Assembly (NCBI RefSeq): GCF_003966715.1
Contig: NZ_AP018907.1
Coordinates: 2,964,001-3,028,000 of the forward strand
Length of the DNA stretch: 64,000 bases
Reading direction: 5' to 3'
Source: Blastochloris tepida
GTDB taxonomy: Bacteria > Pseudomonadota > Alphaproteobacteria > Rhizobiales > Xanthobacteraceae
Shown here: positions 45,324 to 53,912 of the stretch, piece by piece
How the letters are laid out: every line of letters starts with the position of its first letter
Numbering within the stretch: the stretch's first letter is position 1
Made by a program: the position numbers and the translations under genes
The notes under the pieces: generated by a model
The model's input: the letters and a program-made list of their open reading frames with translations, nothing else
The model's database searches: none
What the model was told of the DNA's origin: nothing

Positions 45324-46520
45324 TCAGCGGCAGCGGGCGTGCTGATCCGCGACCCAGGCGGCGAGTGCTGCGGCATCGAGCGGGCGCGAGAACATGCGTC
45401 CCTGCACCAGCGCGCAGCCGGCCTCGGCCAACCGGCCGAGCGTCAACGCGTCGTCGACGCCGTCGGCCACCAGCATGATGCGGAAATGCCGGGCCAGCAG
45501 GATGGCGGCCTTGGCCGCCTGCCAGGAGCAGTCGTCACAGGAACAGTCCTCGCACGAGCTCTTGCCGCAGGCGTCGGGCCGGTTGGCGGCAAGCAGGCTG
45601 CGGTCGAGCTTGACCTCGTCGAGCGGCAGGCGGGCCAACGCGCCCAGCGACGTGAGCCCGCCTCCGAACTGCGACAGGCCGATGCGCACGCCGCGGCGGC
45701 GCAGCCCGTCCAGTACGGCGCCGATGCGATCGGCCTGCACCATCGCCACGCCGGCAGGAATCTCCAGCACCAGGGTGGAGGGGGGAACGCCAGCGGCCGC
45801 CACGGCGGCGGCAACCCGCTCGGCGAACAACGGTTCCTCCAGCCAGGCCGGCGGCACCGGCACCGCGACGCGGAAGCCGCCATGGCGCCGCACCAGGGCG
45901 GCGCAGGCGGCAAGGGCGCTCTCCACCAGCGGCGAGATGCCGTCGCCGGCCGCGCCCGGCAGCACCTCGCACCCCACCGGCGCGCCGGTGACCAGATCGA
46001 TCCGCGGCTGAAACAGGATTTGCGGCTCGGCCGGCGCCGGCGGCGCGCTGCCCGGCGCACCCGAAAGCTCGCTCTCCGGCGCCATCCCGGTCGGGATCGC
46101 CTGCACCAGCGCCTGACGCAGCTCGGCAAGGCTGAGCGGCTTCGGAATCGGCCCGCGCACGTCGAGGCCGAGCCGCCGGCCGACACGGACAGCCGGCGGC
46201 GGCATGGTCTCGCCGCTGCCGCTGATCACCACCACCGGGGTGTCGCCGAGCGCGCCGGCCATCGCCTTCAACGCCACGATGCCGTGGCGTTCGGCGAGCG
46301 AGAGGTCGAACACCACGCACGCCGGACGCCCCGCCTCCAGGCAGCGCAGCGCCTCCTCCAGCGTCGCCGCCCCGGCCGATACATAGCCGAGCTGGGCGCC
46401 GATGCGGCAGATGATGGTGCGCTGGACGAGATCGTCGTCGATCACCAGCAGGCGCGGCGCCGGCCGCGCGGCGGGGGCTGGGCAGGCGCCCGAGGCAAAG
46501 CGGGGCTGGGTATGCGGCAT
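45324..46520 (-). CDS. Response-regulator receiver fused to degenerate EAL domain
   Basis: A 398-residue protein. The receiver domain (residues ~22-140) has LLVIDDD, phospho-acceptor D72 (VVFDLSL) and the KPL lysine. The EAL-like domain (~165-395) keeps the fold motifs (LDEVKLDRSLL, LVQGRMFSRPL) but has lost catalytic residues: EAL is GCEVLPG, the DDFG loop is LSQFGGGLTSL, and AEGVE is ADGVD. It therefore probably does not hydrolyse cyclic di-GMP and may bind it or a partner instead. A Cys-rich insert (CGKSSCEDCSCDDC) sits after the LDRSLL helix and could bind metal. Confidence 0.85.
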   Translation of the reverse strand: MPHTQPRFASGACPAPAARPAPRLLVIDDDLVQRTIICRIGAQLGYVSAGAATLEEALRCLEAGRPACVVFDLSLAERHGIVALKAMAGALGDTPVVVISGSGETMPPPAVRVGRRLGLDVRGPIPKPLSLAELRQALVQAIPTGMAPESELSGAPGSAPPAPAEPQILFQPRIDLVTGAPVGCEVLPGAAGDGISPLVESALAACAALVRRHGGFRVAVPVPPAWLEEPLFAERVAAAVAAAGVPPSTLVLEIPAGVAMVQADRIGAVLDGLRRRGVRIGLSQFGGGLTSLGALARLPLDEVKLDRSLLAANRPDACGKSSCEDCSCDDCSWQAAKAAILLARHFRIMLVADGVDDALTLGRLAEAGCALVQGRMFSRPLDAAALAAWVADQHARCR

Positions 46521-46669
46521 GGTGCGCGCTCCGGGCCGGCAGCGGTCCCGTCAAGGCGCTCCACGGCCGGTACACCGCCACATTAGATCCATACCTCCTA
46601 ATGATTTCGGAAGGAGTTGGGCGGCTTCCGCGCGATCCTGCGAAAGCACACGGCCGGCGGCGCCCCCGC

Positions 46670-46891
46670 TCAGGCCTTCTTGAGGAACTCGGTCTTCAGC
46701 ACGAGACCCTTGACCTGCTTGGTGTTGCACTCGATCTCGCCGGGATTGCCGGTCAGCCGGATGCCCTTGACCAGCGTGCCCCGCTTGATGGTCTCCGACG
46801 TGCCCTTGACCTTGAGATCCTTGATGACGGTGACGGAGTCGCCATCCGCAAGCTGGTTGCCGTTGCTGTCCCGGACGATCTCGTCGCTCAT
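46670..46891 (-). CDS. PhnA-like (YjdM C-terminal type) small protein
   Basis: A 73-residue protein matching the PhnA/YjdM C-terminal domain: VRDSNGNQLADGDSVTVIKDLKVKG, IKRGTLVKGIRLT, NTKQVKGLVLKTEFLKK. Despite the historic name these proteins are not shown to act in alkylphosphonate use. The zinc-ribbon N-domain of full YjdM is absent, which is common. GAGGAAAAG lies just upstream of the start. The gene is monocistronic. Confidence 0.9.
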   Translation of the reverse strand: MSDEIVRDSNGNQLADGDSVTVIKDLKVKGTSETIKRGTLVKGIRLTGNPGEIECNTKQVKGLVLKTEFLKKA

Positions 46892-47253
46892 GTCTTTTCC
46901 TCGCAGGTTCTGTCCTCCAGGTCCCGGTCCTGGCGAACCCGACCTGACGATGCCGCGAGTGGTACGCCAGGAAACCTTGATCGGAAAAGGATTTTTCAGC
47001 GGCGGGCCGGCGGGGCTCCGCCTCTCCGGGCCGGATCTCGCGTGAAGCGCCGCCGGGTGCCCGCGAGAGGTGGGGCGCCCTCGACCCTGCGCATCACGGC
47101 GCGGGACGGGACGCGACCGACGGATGCCGTGACCGGATGGAGAAAATCGGCGGGTTTCTATGCAAATGCGATGATCGCCGGTCATCGCAAGAAAATATTT
47201 TTGATCTACAGACGCAAGATTGAAATTCCGCGTTCATTTTGAGGGTGAACCCA
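46892..47253. other. Intergenic region upstream of the RTX protein gene
   Basis: A partial REP-like stem (CTTGATCGGAAAAGGATTTTTCAGCGGCG) lies at 46977-47006. AT-rich DNA at 47180-47235 (AAAATATTTTTGATC) probably contains the RTX promoter. No gene is visible. Confidence 0.55.
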
Positions 47254-50037
47254 ATGGCATTGACCGGCATATATGTTCTTCAGGACGTTTCTCCGACTGA
47301 GATCGCCGCTGCACCCGTCGACGTCAAGGTCGTCGAAACCTGCGATGATCACGGCACGGCCTTCACCGCCGAGCAGGTTGCGACAATGACCGCCGGCAGC
47401 GGGCTCGTCCTGGGCTATTTCAGCCTGGGCGAGGTGGAAGACTATCGCAGCTACTATTCGTCCATTCCGGAGACTGCGGTGGGGCCGGCCGACCCGCAAT
47501 GGCCGGGCTGCTACGAGGTCGCCTACTGGACGGCGGACTGGCTGGAGGTCGCCAAGACCGAGGTCACCAAACTCATCGAGGCCGGCTATGACGGCGCCTA
47601 TTTCGACGTCGTCGATGAGTATCAGACCGACTGGGCGCAGGCCAACGCCCCGGGCGGCGACGCCGCCGGGGCGATGAAGACCCTTGTCGAGGCGCTGTCG
47701 GCCTATGCCAAGTCCCTGGATGCGGACTTCCAGATCTGGGTCAATGGCGCCGAGGAACTGCTGACCGACGAGACCTATCTCGACGCCATCGACGGCATGC
47801 TCAAGGAGAATCTGTTCTACGATTTCGACGGCAGCTCGCAGATCTCCGCCGAAGATACCGAGTACATGCTCGAATATCTGCATCTCGCCACCGCTGCGGG
47901 CAAGCCGGTGATCGACATTGAATATGTCGCCGGCAACGCCGGCAAGATCGCCGACGTCTACGCCAAGGCCGCCGCGGCCGGGGTGGGAATCTATGTCGCC
48001 GAACTCGACCTGGCCGGGATCGACTATGCCGACAACCGGTTCAGCTCGTCGAACGACGATGTCCTCGACGGCCGCAACGGCGCCTTCACGCTGGCCGGCG
48101 GGCTCGGCGACGACACCTACATCACCGACGGCGGCGACACCCTCATCGAGGAGGCCGATGCCGGCACCGACACGGTGAAGGCGTCGGTGAGCTACGTGCT
48201 CGGCGCCAATCTCGAGAACCTGACGCTGATCGGCAATGCTGCGATCGACGGCACCGGCAACGACCTCGACAATGTCATCGCCGGCAATGCCGCGGCCACC
48301 CGCATCGATGGCGGCGCGGGCGCCGACGCCATGGCGGGCGGCGCAGGCAACGACACCTACATCGTCGACAATGCCGGCGACACCGTCACCGAACTCGCGA
48401 AGCAGGGCACCGATTTGGTGCTGGCGTCGGTGAGCTTCGCGCTCGGCGGCAATGTCGAAAATCTGGTGCTGACCGGCACGGGCAACATCAATGGCACCGG
48501 CAACGCCCTGGCCAACAGGATCACCGGCAACGACGGCAACAACCGGCTGGATGGCGGGGCTGGCGCCGACACCATGGCCGGCGGCCTGGGTGACGACCTT
48601 TATGTGGTCGACAACGCCAAGGACGTGGTGACGGAGCTCGCGGGCCAGGGCACCGACACGGTGGAGGCCAGCGTCAGCCACATGCTGGGCGCCAATCTGG
48701 AAAACCTCGTCCTGACCGGCAGCGCCGCCATCAAGGGCACGGGCAACGCGCTCGACAACACGATCACCGGCAATGACGGCGCCAATGTGCTCGACGGCGG
48801 GGCGGGCGCAGACGCGCTGGCCGGCGGCGCCGGCAACGACACCTATATCGTCGATAATCTCGGCGACACCGTGCGCGAAGCGGCGGGCGCCGGCACCGAC
48901 ACGGTGAAGGCATCGGTGAGCTTCACGCTCGGCGCCAATGTCGAGAATCTGACGCTGACCGGGAAGGCGGCGATCGACGGCAACGGCAACGGCCTCGACA
49001 ATGTCATCACCGGCAATGCCGCGGCCAATGTCATCGAGGGCGGCGCCGGCAACGACACGCTGGCGGGCGGCGCGGGGATCGACACCGTCTCCTACGCCGA
49101 TGCCGCGGGCGCGGTGACGGTGAGCCTTGCCATCACCACCGCGCAGGACACCGGCGGCGCCGGTACCGACAGGCTCGGCGGGTTCGAGAACATTCTCGGC
49201 TCGGCCTTCGCCGATACGCTGACCGGCGACAAGAAGGCCAACCGCATCGACGGCGGCGCCGGTGCCGACACGATGGCGGGCGGCGCCGGCAACGACACCT
49301 ATGTCGTCGACAATGCCGGCGACACCGTCACCGAGCTTGCGAAGCAGGGCACCGACACCGTGCTGGCGTCGGTGAGCTTCATGCTCGGCGCCAATGTCGA
49401 GAACCTGACGCTGACCGGTTCAGGCAACATCAATGGCACCGGCAACGCCCTGGCCAACAAGATCACCGGCAATGACGGCAACAACCGGCTGGATGGCGGC
49501 GCGGGCGCCGACACCATGGCCGGCGGCCTGGGCGACGACCTTTATGTGGTCGACAACGCCAAGGACGTGGTGACGGAGCTGGTGGGCCAGGGCACCGACA
49601 CGGTGGAGGCCAGCGTCAGCCACATGCTGGGCGCCAATCTGGAAAACCTTGTCCTGACGGGGACCGCCAACATCAACGGCACCGGCAACGCGCTCGACAA
49701 CACGATCGCCGGCAATGCCGGCGCCAATTTGCTCAATGGCGGGGCGGGCAACGACACGCTGATCGGCGGCGGCGGGGCGGACATCCTGACCGGCAGCGCG
49801 GGGATGGATACGTTCGTGTTCGCGGCCGGGTTCGGCGCCGACAGGATCACCGACTTCACGGTCGGTGACGATGTGATCCGATTCGATTCGGATCTGTTCG
49901 CCGATTTTGACGCCGTGCTGGCGGCCGCAAGTCAGGTCGGGGCCGATACCGTCATCACCCTCGACGCGGACAACACGCTGACGCTGGCGAATGTGGAGAC
50001 GTCGTCGCTCCTCCTCGCCAGCTTCGACTTCGCCTGA
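47254..50037 (+). CDS. Secreted GH114-like glycosidase with RTX-type repeats
   Basis: A 927-residue protein. Residues ~1-265 form a TIM-barrel of the GH114 endo-alpha-1,4-polygalactosaminidase / TM1410 type: LVLGYFSLGEVEDYR, WPGCYEVAYW, IEAGYDGAYFDVVDEY with the likely catalytic Asp, and VIDIEYVAG. The rest is a repeat region of RTX-like calcium-binding turns (GGAGADTMAGGAGNDTY type) alternating with LGANVENLTLTG blades, ending in a hydrophobic tail. There is no N-terminal signal peptide, consistent with type I secretion; no T1SS genes are nearby. ATG 47254 is preferred (GAGGG 8 nt upstream) over TTG 47239. Confidence 0.85.
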   Translation: MALTGIYVLQDVSPTEIAAAPVDVKVVETCDDHGTAFTAEQVATMTAGSGLVLGYFSLGEVEDYRSYYSSIPETAVGPADPQWPGCYEVAYWTADWLEVAKTEVTKLIEAGYDGAYFDVVDEYQTDWAQANAPGGDAAGAMKTLVEALSAYAKSLDADFQIWVNGAEELLTDETYLDAIDGMLKENLFYDFDGSSQISAEDTEYMLEYLHLATAAGKPVIDIEYVAGNAGKIADVYAKAAAAGVGIYVAELDLAGIDYADNRFSSSNDDVLDGRNGAFTLAGGLGDDTYITDGGDTLIEEADAGTDTVKASVSYVLGANLENLTLIGNAAIDGTGNDLDNVIAGNAAATRIDGGAGADAMAGGAGNDTYIVDNAGDTVTELAKQGTDLVLASVSFALGGNVENLVLTGTGNINGTGNALANRITGNDGNNRLDGGAGADTMAGGLGDDLYVVDNAKDVVTELAGQGTDTVEASVSHMLGANLENLVLTGSAAIKGTGNALDNTITGNDGANVLDGGAGADALAGGAGNDTYIVDNLGDTVREAAGAGTDTVKASVSFTLGANVENLTLTGKAAIDGNGNGLDNVITGNAAANVIEGGAGNDTLAGGAGIDTVSYADAAGAVTVSLAITTAQDTGGAGTDRLGGFENILGSAFADTLTGDKKANRIDGGAGADTMAGGAGNDTYVVDNAGDTVTELAKQGTDTVLASVSFMLGANVENLTLTGSGNINGTGNALANKITGNDGNNRLDGGAGADTMAGGLGDDLYVVDNAKDVVTELVGQGTDTVEASVSHMLGANLENLVLTGTANINGTGNALDNTIAGNAGANLLNGGAGNDTLIGGGGADILTGSAGMDTFVFAAGFGADRITDFTVGDDVIRFDSDLFADFDAVLAAASQVGADTVITLDADNTLTLANVETSSLLLASFDFA

Positions 50038-50263
50038 CGATGCGGCCGGGGGCCGGCGAATCGTTTGACACAACAGCCGGCTCTTGGCCCTGTCCGCCGC
50101 CTCATGGCCGGGCTTGTCCCGGCCATCCACGTCTTTGTTCCAAAAGGCATTTCAAGTCGTGGATGCCCGCGACGAGCGCGGGCATCGGCGCCATCCCCGT
50201 TGTGACACCGGCGCGGCTGGCTTGCCCGCGCGCGGGCGCAACGCCATGGCGAGCCCCGGGGCA
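50038..50263. repeat. Intergenic hairpins after the RTX gene
   Basis: Two strong stems occur: ATGGCCGGG/CCCGGCCAT at 50104-50126 and GATGCCCGCG/CGCGGGCATC at 50162-50186. The first type is a common intergenic element in related Hyphomicrobiales. One may terminate the RTX transcript, although no T-tract follows. Confidence 0.65.
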
Positions 50264-50427
50264 GCACGCTTCACCGTGCCCGACCCGTTGAGTCTTCTCG
50301 CGATTTTCCGGCTGAGGTTCAGGCAGGGAATGGTGGGCGCGACTGGGATCGAACCAGTGACCCCTACGATGTCAACGTAGTGCTCTCCCGCTGAGCTACG
50401 CGCCCGAACCGGACGGCCGATCACTCG
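50264..50427. repeat. Left attachment-site repeat (attL side)
   Basis: The sequence is identical to 61293-61456. It includes 67 bp beyond the tRNA 3' end, the whole tRNA and 22 bp beyond its 5' end. It starts GCACGCTTCACCGTGCC and ends GGCCGATCACTCG. Confidence 0.95.
50331..50405 (-). tRNA. tRNA-Val (GAC), left copy
   Basis: The acceptor stem is GGGCGCG. The D-arm is AGCTCAGCGGGAGAGC, and the anticodon stem CTACG/CGTAG carries loop TTGACAT (anticodon GAC). The T-arm is CTGG-TTCGATC-CCAG, and CCA is encoded. All arms pair and it should be functional. An identical gene lies at 61360-61434. Confidence 0.97.
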
Positions 50428-50539
50428 ATAACCCCTGTTAGATCAAGCGTTTACGAGAATCACGGTAGCCGCTCTCGGCGCCCGTGGCAAGCCGGTTGTC
50501 GCCGCAAGAGAGCGCAGAATGCCTCTCGAAACCTGCCGC

Positions 50540-50559
50540 CGCTGTGACACCAGTGTGAC
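50540..50559. repeat. 20-bp inner repeat, left
   Basis: CGCTGTGACACCAGTGTGAC recurs exactly at 61225-61244, just inside the other end of the island. This suits an integrase arm-binding or excision site. Confidence 0.7.
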
Positions 50560-50579
50560 AGGAAGTGACAGAAGCCCCA

Positions 50580-51226
50580 TCTGAACAACCTGAATTTTTC
50601 TGAGGTTGGCCGCTTGCGGATCGCCGGCAGAACCGTGCCGGTCACCCAGTCGCGGAGCTTCTTGGCCACCGGCTTGTCGCTGCGCATGATCAACGGATAG
50701 AGGCCGGGCTCGGAGATCAGCGAGACCGGGCCACCCTTGCCCGTAACCCCTACGTCAGACCGAGGGGTAAGGCGGCATGAACTCCGTCGTCCCTCGCGGA
50801 TCTTCGAGCGGTCCTCGCCGGCCAGCATGTAGCCGCCGGTCTCGCGAACGCGGGCAGCACCTCGCGGGTCACCCAGTCCTGGAACGGCTTGGCCACCGGC
50901 TTCGTGCTGCGCATGACGAACTTGTAGAGACCACTCTCGGAAAGGAGCAGTGCTTGAGTCATCCCCTTCCCAGAGGAAATTCCTCTCGGCATCTGTCGCC
51001 GCTCATCCTCAGCCAGGAACGCGAAGTTGGAGCCGGCCTGGGCAATGCCTAGAACCCGGCGAACGTCGCCGGCCACGAACCACGGCTTGCCGTCGATACT
51101 CACGACCCGCACCTTGTGGGTCACGTTGAGCCCATCGATCAGGGCGTTGAAGTCGAATGTCAGCGGCCGAGCTAACCGCTTTTGTAACCCTGAGAAATTC
51201 TCAGGGAGGTCTTTGCGGGAGAGCAT
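50580..51226 (-). pseudogene. Frameshifted BRO-N antirepressor, with a second partial copy
   Basis: The upstream part reads as a BRO-N domain (DVRRVLGIAQAGSNFAFLAEDE, LLSESGLYKFVMRSTKPVAK, FQDWVTREVLPA). After VLPA the frame shifts by one base; the next frame continues MLAGEDRSKIRE and then a second BRO-N half (SLISEPGLYPLIMRSDKPVA, DWVTGTVLPAIR). The gene is therefore broken and fused to a partial duplicate. BRO-N proteins are phage antirepressors or DNA-binding regulators. The ATG at 51226 is a guess. Confidence 0.75.
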
Positions 51227-51474
51227 CCCAAGGACGGTTAAGCGCGGCAGGGACTCGCCCTGGAGGGTGCCGAGGTCTCGAGCGCCTCCGCCGCAAGAGC
51301 GCGGGCATCGCGGGTCGCCCACACCCACAGCGGGGGTGTGGGGCATTTTTGCGCCGCGCTGCACCCAGTGACGGATTCGGGGACGATTGCGGAATATCGC
51401 CTTTCAGGCTCGCATGGAGCAGTAACGGCGCATCTGGTGGCCGCCACGCCCTCCAATGCCCTCTGGCGATGCCG

Positions 51475-53268
51475 TCACTTAAAGCGTTCGAACAGCGCGC
51501 CCAGGCGCTCCGGAGGAACATCATTAACCTGATTGCCCTGCCGCTCTGGCCATTTCCCATTCCAATGGGAGGGTTGGTTTTGACCGAGTATCTCGAAAAC
51601 AAAGATCGTCTTATCGTAGTACTGAACGCACTTTAGGTGAGAGTTCACGTAAGACTTTAGCGGCTCCGAGAGTGCGGAGCGTCCTACACGATTAGTTATG
51701 TCCTGAAACATATGATCAAGAGTCTTATTAGCATATTTCGCCTCGTGATCCACTCCGGTCACGTAAAATCCACCGAACGACAGCGGCTTGATACCGAAAA
51801 TTTCCTGCACTCTCGCCGCAGTCTGTGCATTCTCAGCAACGCCGACGAGCACGTAGCCCTTGTGGCCCTTGCCAATATTAGCGATGGCAGCGCAGGTTTC
51901 CATGATCTTGTCGAATGAGCCTTCATCGAAGGTCGGGGACTGCTTGAGAGTATAAAAGCCCTGCTTAAAATCGTAGGCTGCTTGTTCAGTCAGCGAGTTA
52001 GTTAGCAGATTCTGGAACTTGGTGACCCAATGGACCTTTGCCGGATCCGGGTTCTTGTCTTCTTCGAAGAAGCCCTGGATCCAGCCGACTACTGAATCGA
52101 CAGTCTTGCTGCGGTTCTCCGCGCCCCATCTGCCGCCGTCTTGAATGTCTATATTCCTCCCGCAATCCGTCAACCGCGCGATGAGGCCCGCGCTGTTTGA
52201 CACCACCATGCTCTTCTTGACGATCAAGTCGTGAAGAGCGAGGAAGACGGCCTGAAAATAGCGGGGTACCGGGTTGCCGCCATTTCCGGAGGGAAAGATC
52301 AATCCGGAAAATGTCGTCTTGGCCTGTCCTAGCAGCAGGGCCAGGGCATCCTGCACACGTTGATAGTCAAAGTCGACGAGTTCCGGGCTTCGCTTTCTAA
52401 TGGCCTGATCGATTGCGTCAAACCGCGCCTTGCTACTGCTCGTCATCGGAAATGATGCGCCGTAGTAGTCATCAAAGAGTTCCGTGCGTGAGGCCACGGG
52501 TTCGTCCGAGATCATGTAAGCAACGAGATCGGCGACCAATTCCTCGTCGCGGCTCTGACGCAGTTGTTCCTTCGTCAGGATTCCGTTGGCGACCCAGAAG
52601 ACGCCGTCTGCGCTGATCCCGTAGTCAAGGTCCCTGTTCGTGATGCTGATCTTGCTCATCTCACTGAGAGGAAGCAGGTCGGAGTTCGAGGTATCGCCGC
52701 GCACTCGCGCAGAAATCTGCCGGACGCACTCTGCGAACGCATCGGTCGCACCTGCTGCCCGAAGCTCCTGCCGAGAGAGTTTGCGACCGCCGGAGTTGAT
52801 GCGCCGGAAGACCTCCTCGACCGACTCGCCATGCGCTGCCTCGTAGATTGACAGCGGAACCGGGTAGGATGCGACCGCAAGGCATCGTTCCCGTTGGAGG
52901 ATCGGTGTCTTTTGCTCGATCACATTGCGATCAAGTAAATCCTTCGTCGTAGCGAAAGTGTTCAGATCGAAGTAACCGCCATCAACCGCGAATTCGTTCC
53001 CGATGAACGATGTGATGGCGTTCATGCGTTGCATCCCATCAATGATCTCGAGCGTGCCGTCCTGCCGTCCTATAGGCTCGGCGAGCAAAATTATAGGGAC
53101 GGGAAACCCTCTAATTATGGAGTCGATAAAGCTCTGCTTCTCCTCCATGGTCCAAATTAGCTTACGCTGATACCTCCTATTTACGACGTATTTGTCGTCC
53201 CGAAAGTTGATGAAGACCCTTTCCACTTGCTCGCCGCGGACAATGAGGTCCTGTTGTGTCGCTGCCAT
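51475..53268 (-). CDS. DUF262 - Schlafen/AlbA_2 fusion protein
   Basis: A 597-residue two-domain protein. The N-terminus is a DUF262 (ParB/GmrS-like) domain: YQRKLIW at residues 33-39, FIDSIIRGFPVPIILL, and the nucleotide-site motif DGMQR at 77-81, followed by VFRRINSGGRKLSRQELR. The C-terminal ~168 residues (430-597) resemble the AlbA_2 Schlafen-type domain: ETCAAIANIGKGHKGYVLVGVAE. DUF262 proteins such as GmrS act in restriction of modified phage DNA, and AlbA_2 domains occur in nucleic-acid-targeting defence proteins. The fusion, the island setting and lower GC support a defence role; no HNH (DUF1524) nuclease domain is present. Confidence 0.78.
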   Translation of the reverse strand: MAATQQDLIVRGEQVERVFINFRDDKYVVNRRYQRKLIWTMEEKQSFIDSIIRGFPVPIILLAEPIGRQDGTLEIIDGMQRMNAITSFIGNEFAVDGGYFDLNTFATTKDLLDRNVIEQKTPILQRERCLAVASYPVPLSIYEAAHGESVEEVFRRINSGGRKLSRQELRAAGATDAFAECVRQISARVRGDTSNSDLLPLSEMSKISITNRDLDYGISADGVFWVANGILTKEQLRQSRDEELVADLVAYMISDEPVASRTELFDDYYGASFPMTSSSKARFDAIDQAIRKRSPELVDFDYQRVQDALALLLGQAKTTFSGLIFPSGNGGNPVPRYFQAVFLALHDLIVKKSMVVSNSAGLIARLTDCGRNIDIQDGGRWGAENRSKTVDSVVGWIQGFFEEDKNPDPAKVHWVTKFQNLLTNSLTEQAAYDFKQGFYTLKQSPTFDEGSFDKIMETCAAIANIGKGHKGYVLVGVAENAQTAARVQEIFGIKPLSFGGFYVTGVDHEAKYANKTLDHMFQDITNRVGRSALSEPLKSYVNSHLKCVQYYDKTIFVFEILGQNQPSHWNGKWPERQGNQVNDVPPERLGALFERFK

Positions 53269-53449
53269 TTTGTCTTACCGCCCTAAGCCCATTCTTGCTG
53301 TCAGAAGTCATAAGGCACACGACATTAAATTCCAACTCAACCGTCAGAGTTTGGGTTTCCGTCATTGCATCCAGTGGCGGCGCAGAAGGGGCGCGGCTCA
53401 ATTTCTCGACAAAGAACCTCTTCGTGGGGAACGTCACTTGTTGGGCCAT
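53269..53449 (-). pseudogene. Possible 5' remnant of a GHKL-type ATPase gene
   Basis: The minus-strand frame starting at 53449 begins MAQQVTFPTKRFFVE, which resembles the start of GHKL (HATPase) proteins often found with phage-defence loci. The similarity then stops and the frame runs on as low-information sequence into the DUF262 gene. I read it as the first few codons of a deleted partner gene. This is weak, resting on about 15 residues. Confidence 0.3.
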
Positions 53450-53912
53450 CGCCGTCGAAATGACCGTCCTGGAACGCAAACTTGTCGCAGAAGCGATCTG
53501 TTACGCGAGCTACCTCCCACCATCCGCCCCACACCCTGACTACGGGTGGATTGCGCGGCCCGCCGGATGGGGTTTCGGACAAGGTGAGGATGTGGGCGGG
53601 ATGGTCAGCCCTGCGGGTCTGGGGTCGAGCTTCGGTGCGCCGTCCGGGGCATCTTGCTGGTCTCGGCGTTGACGTGGACGGTGGCCCCGAAGGTGGCGCC
53701 GGGTTCGTCATCCTCCTCCCCGACACCATCCTCATGGCCGGCGCTCTTCTGGAGGCCCCGCCGGCTCCGACACCAGGACCTGGGCGGAACCGGCGGATCG
53801 CCAGAGAAGACGCCTCCAACATGGAAGGGATCAGCAAGAGGAGGGCGAGCCCCGAGGGCGAGCGTCGGCCAACTAATGCTCCTCCCCAAACGTCTCTAAT
53901 AAAGGAGAGGCA
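53450..53912. other. Unassigned gap between the ATPase and DUF262 genes
   Basis: This is GC-rich sequence with several open frames on both strands but no recognisable protein, ribosome site or repeat. If the remnant at 53449 is real, this may be scrambled DNA left by a deletion. Confidence 0.4.

Noticed and set aside
47206..48681. Minus-strand open frame opposite the RTX gene
   Set aside because: It is a mirror of the repetitive RTX codons, with no ribosome site or domain.
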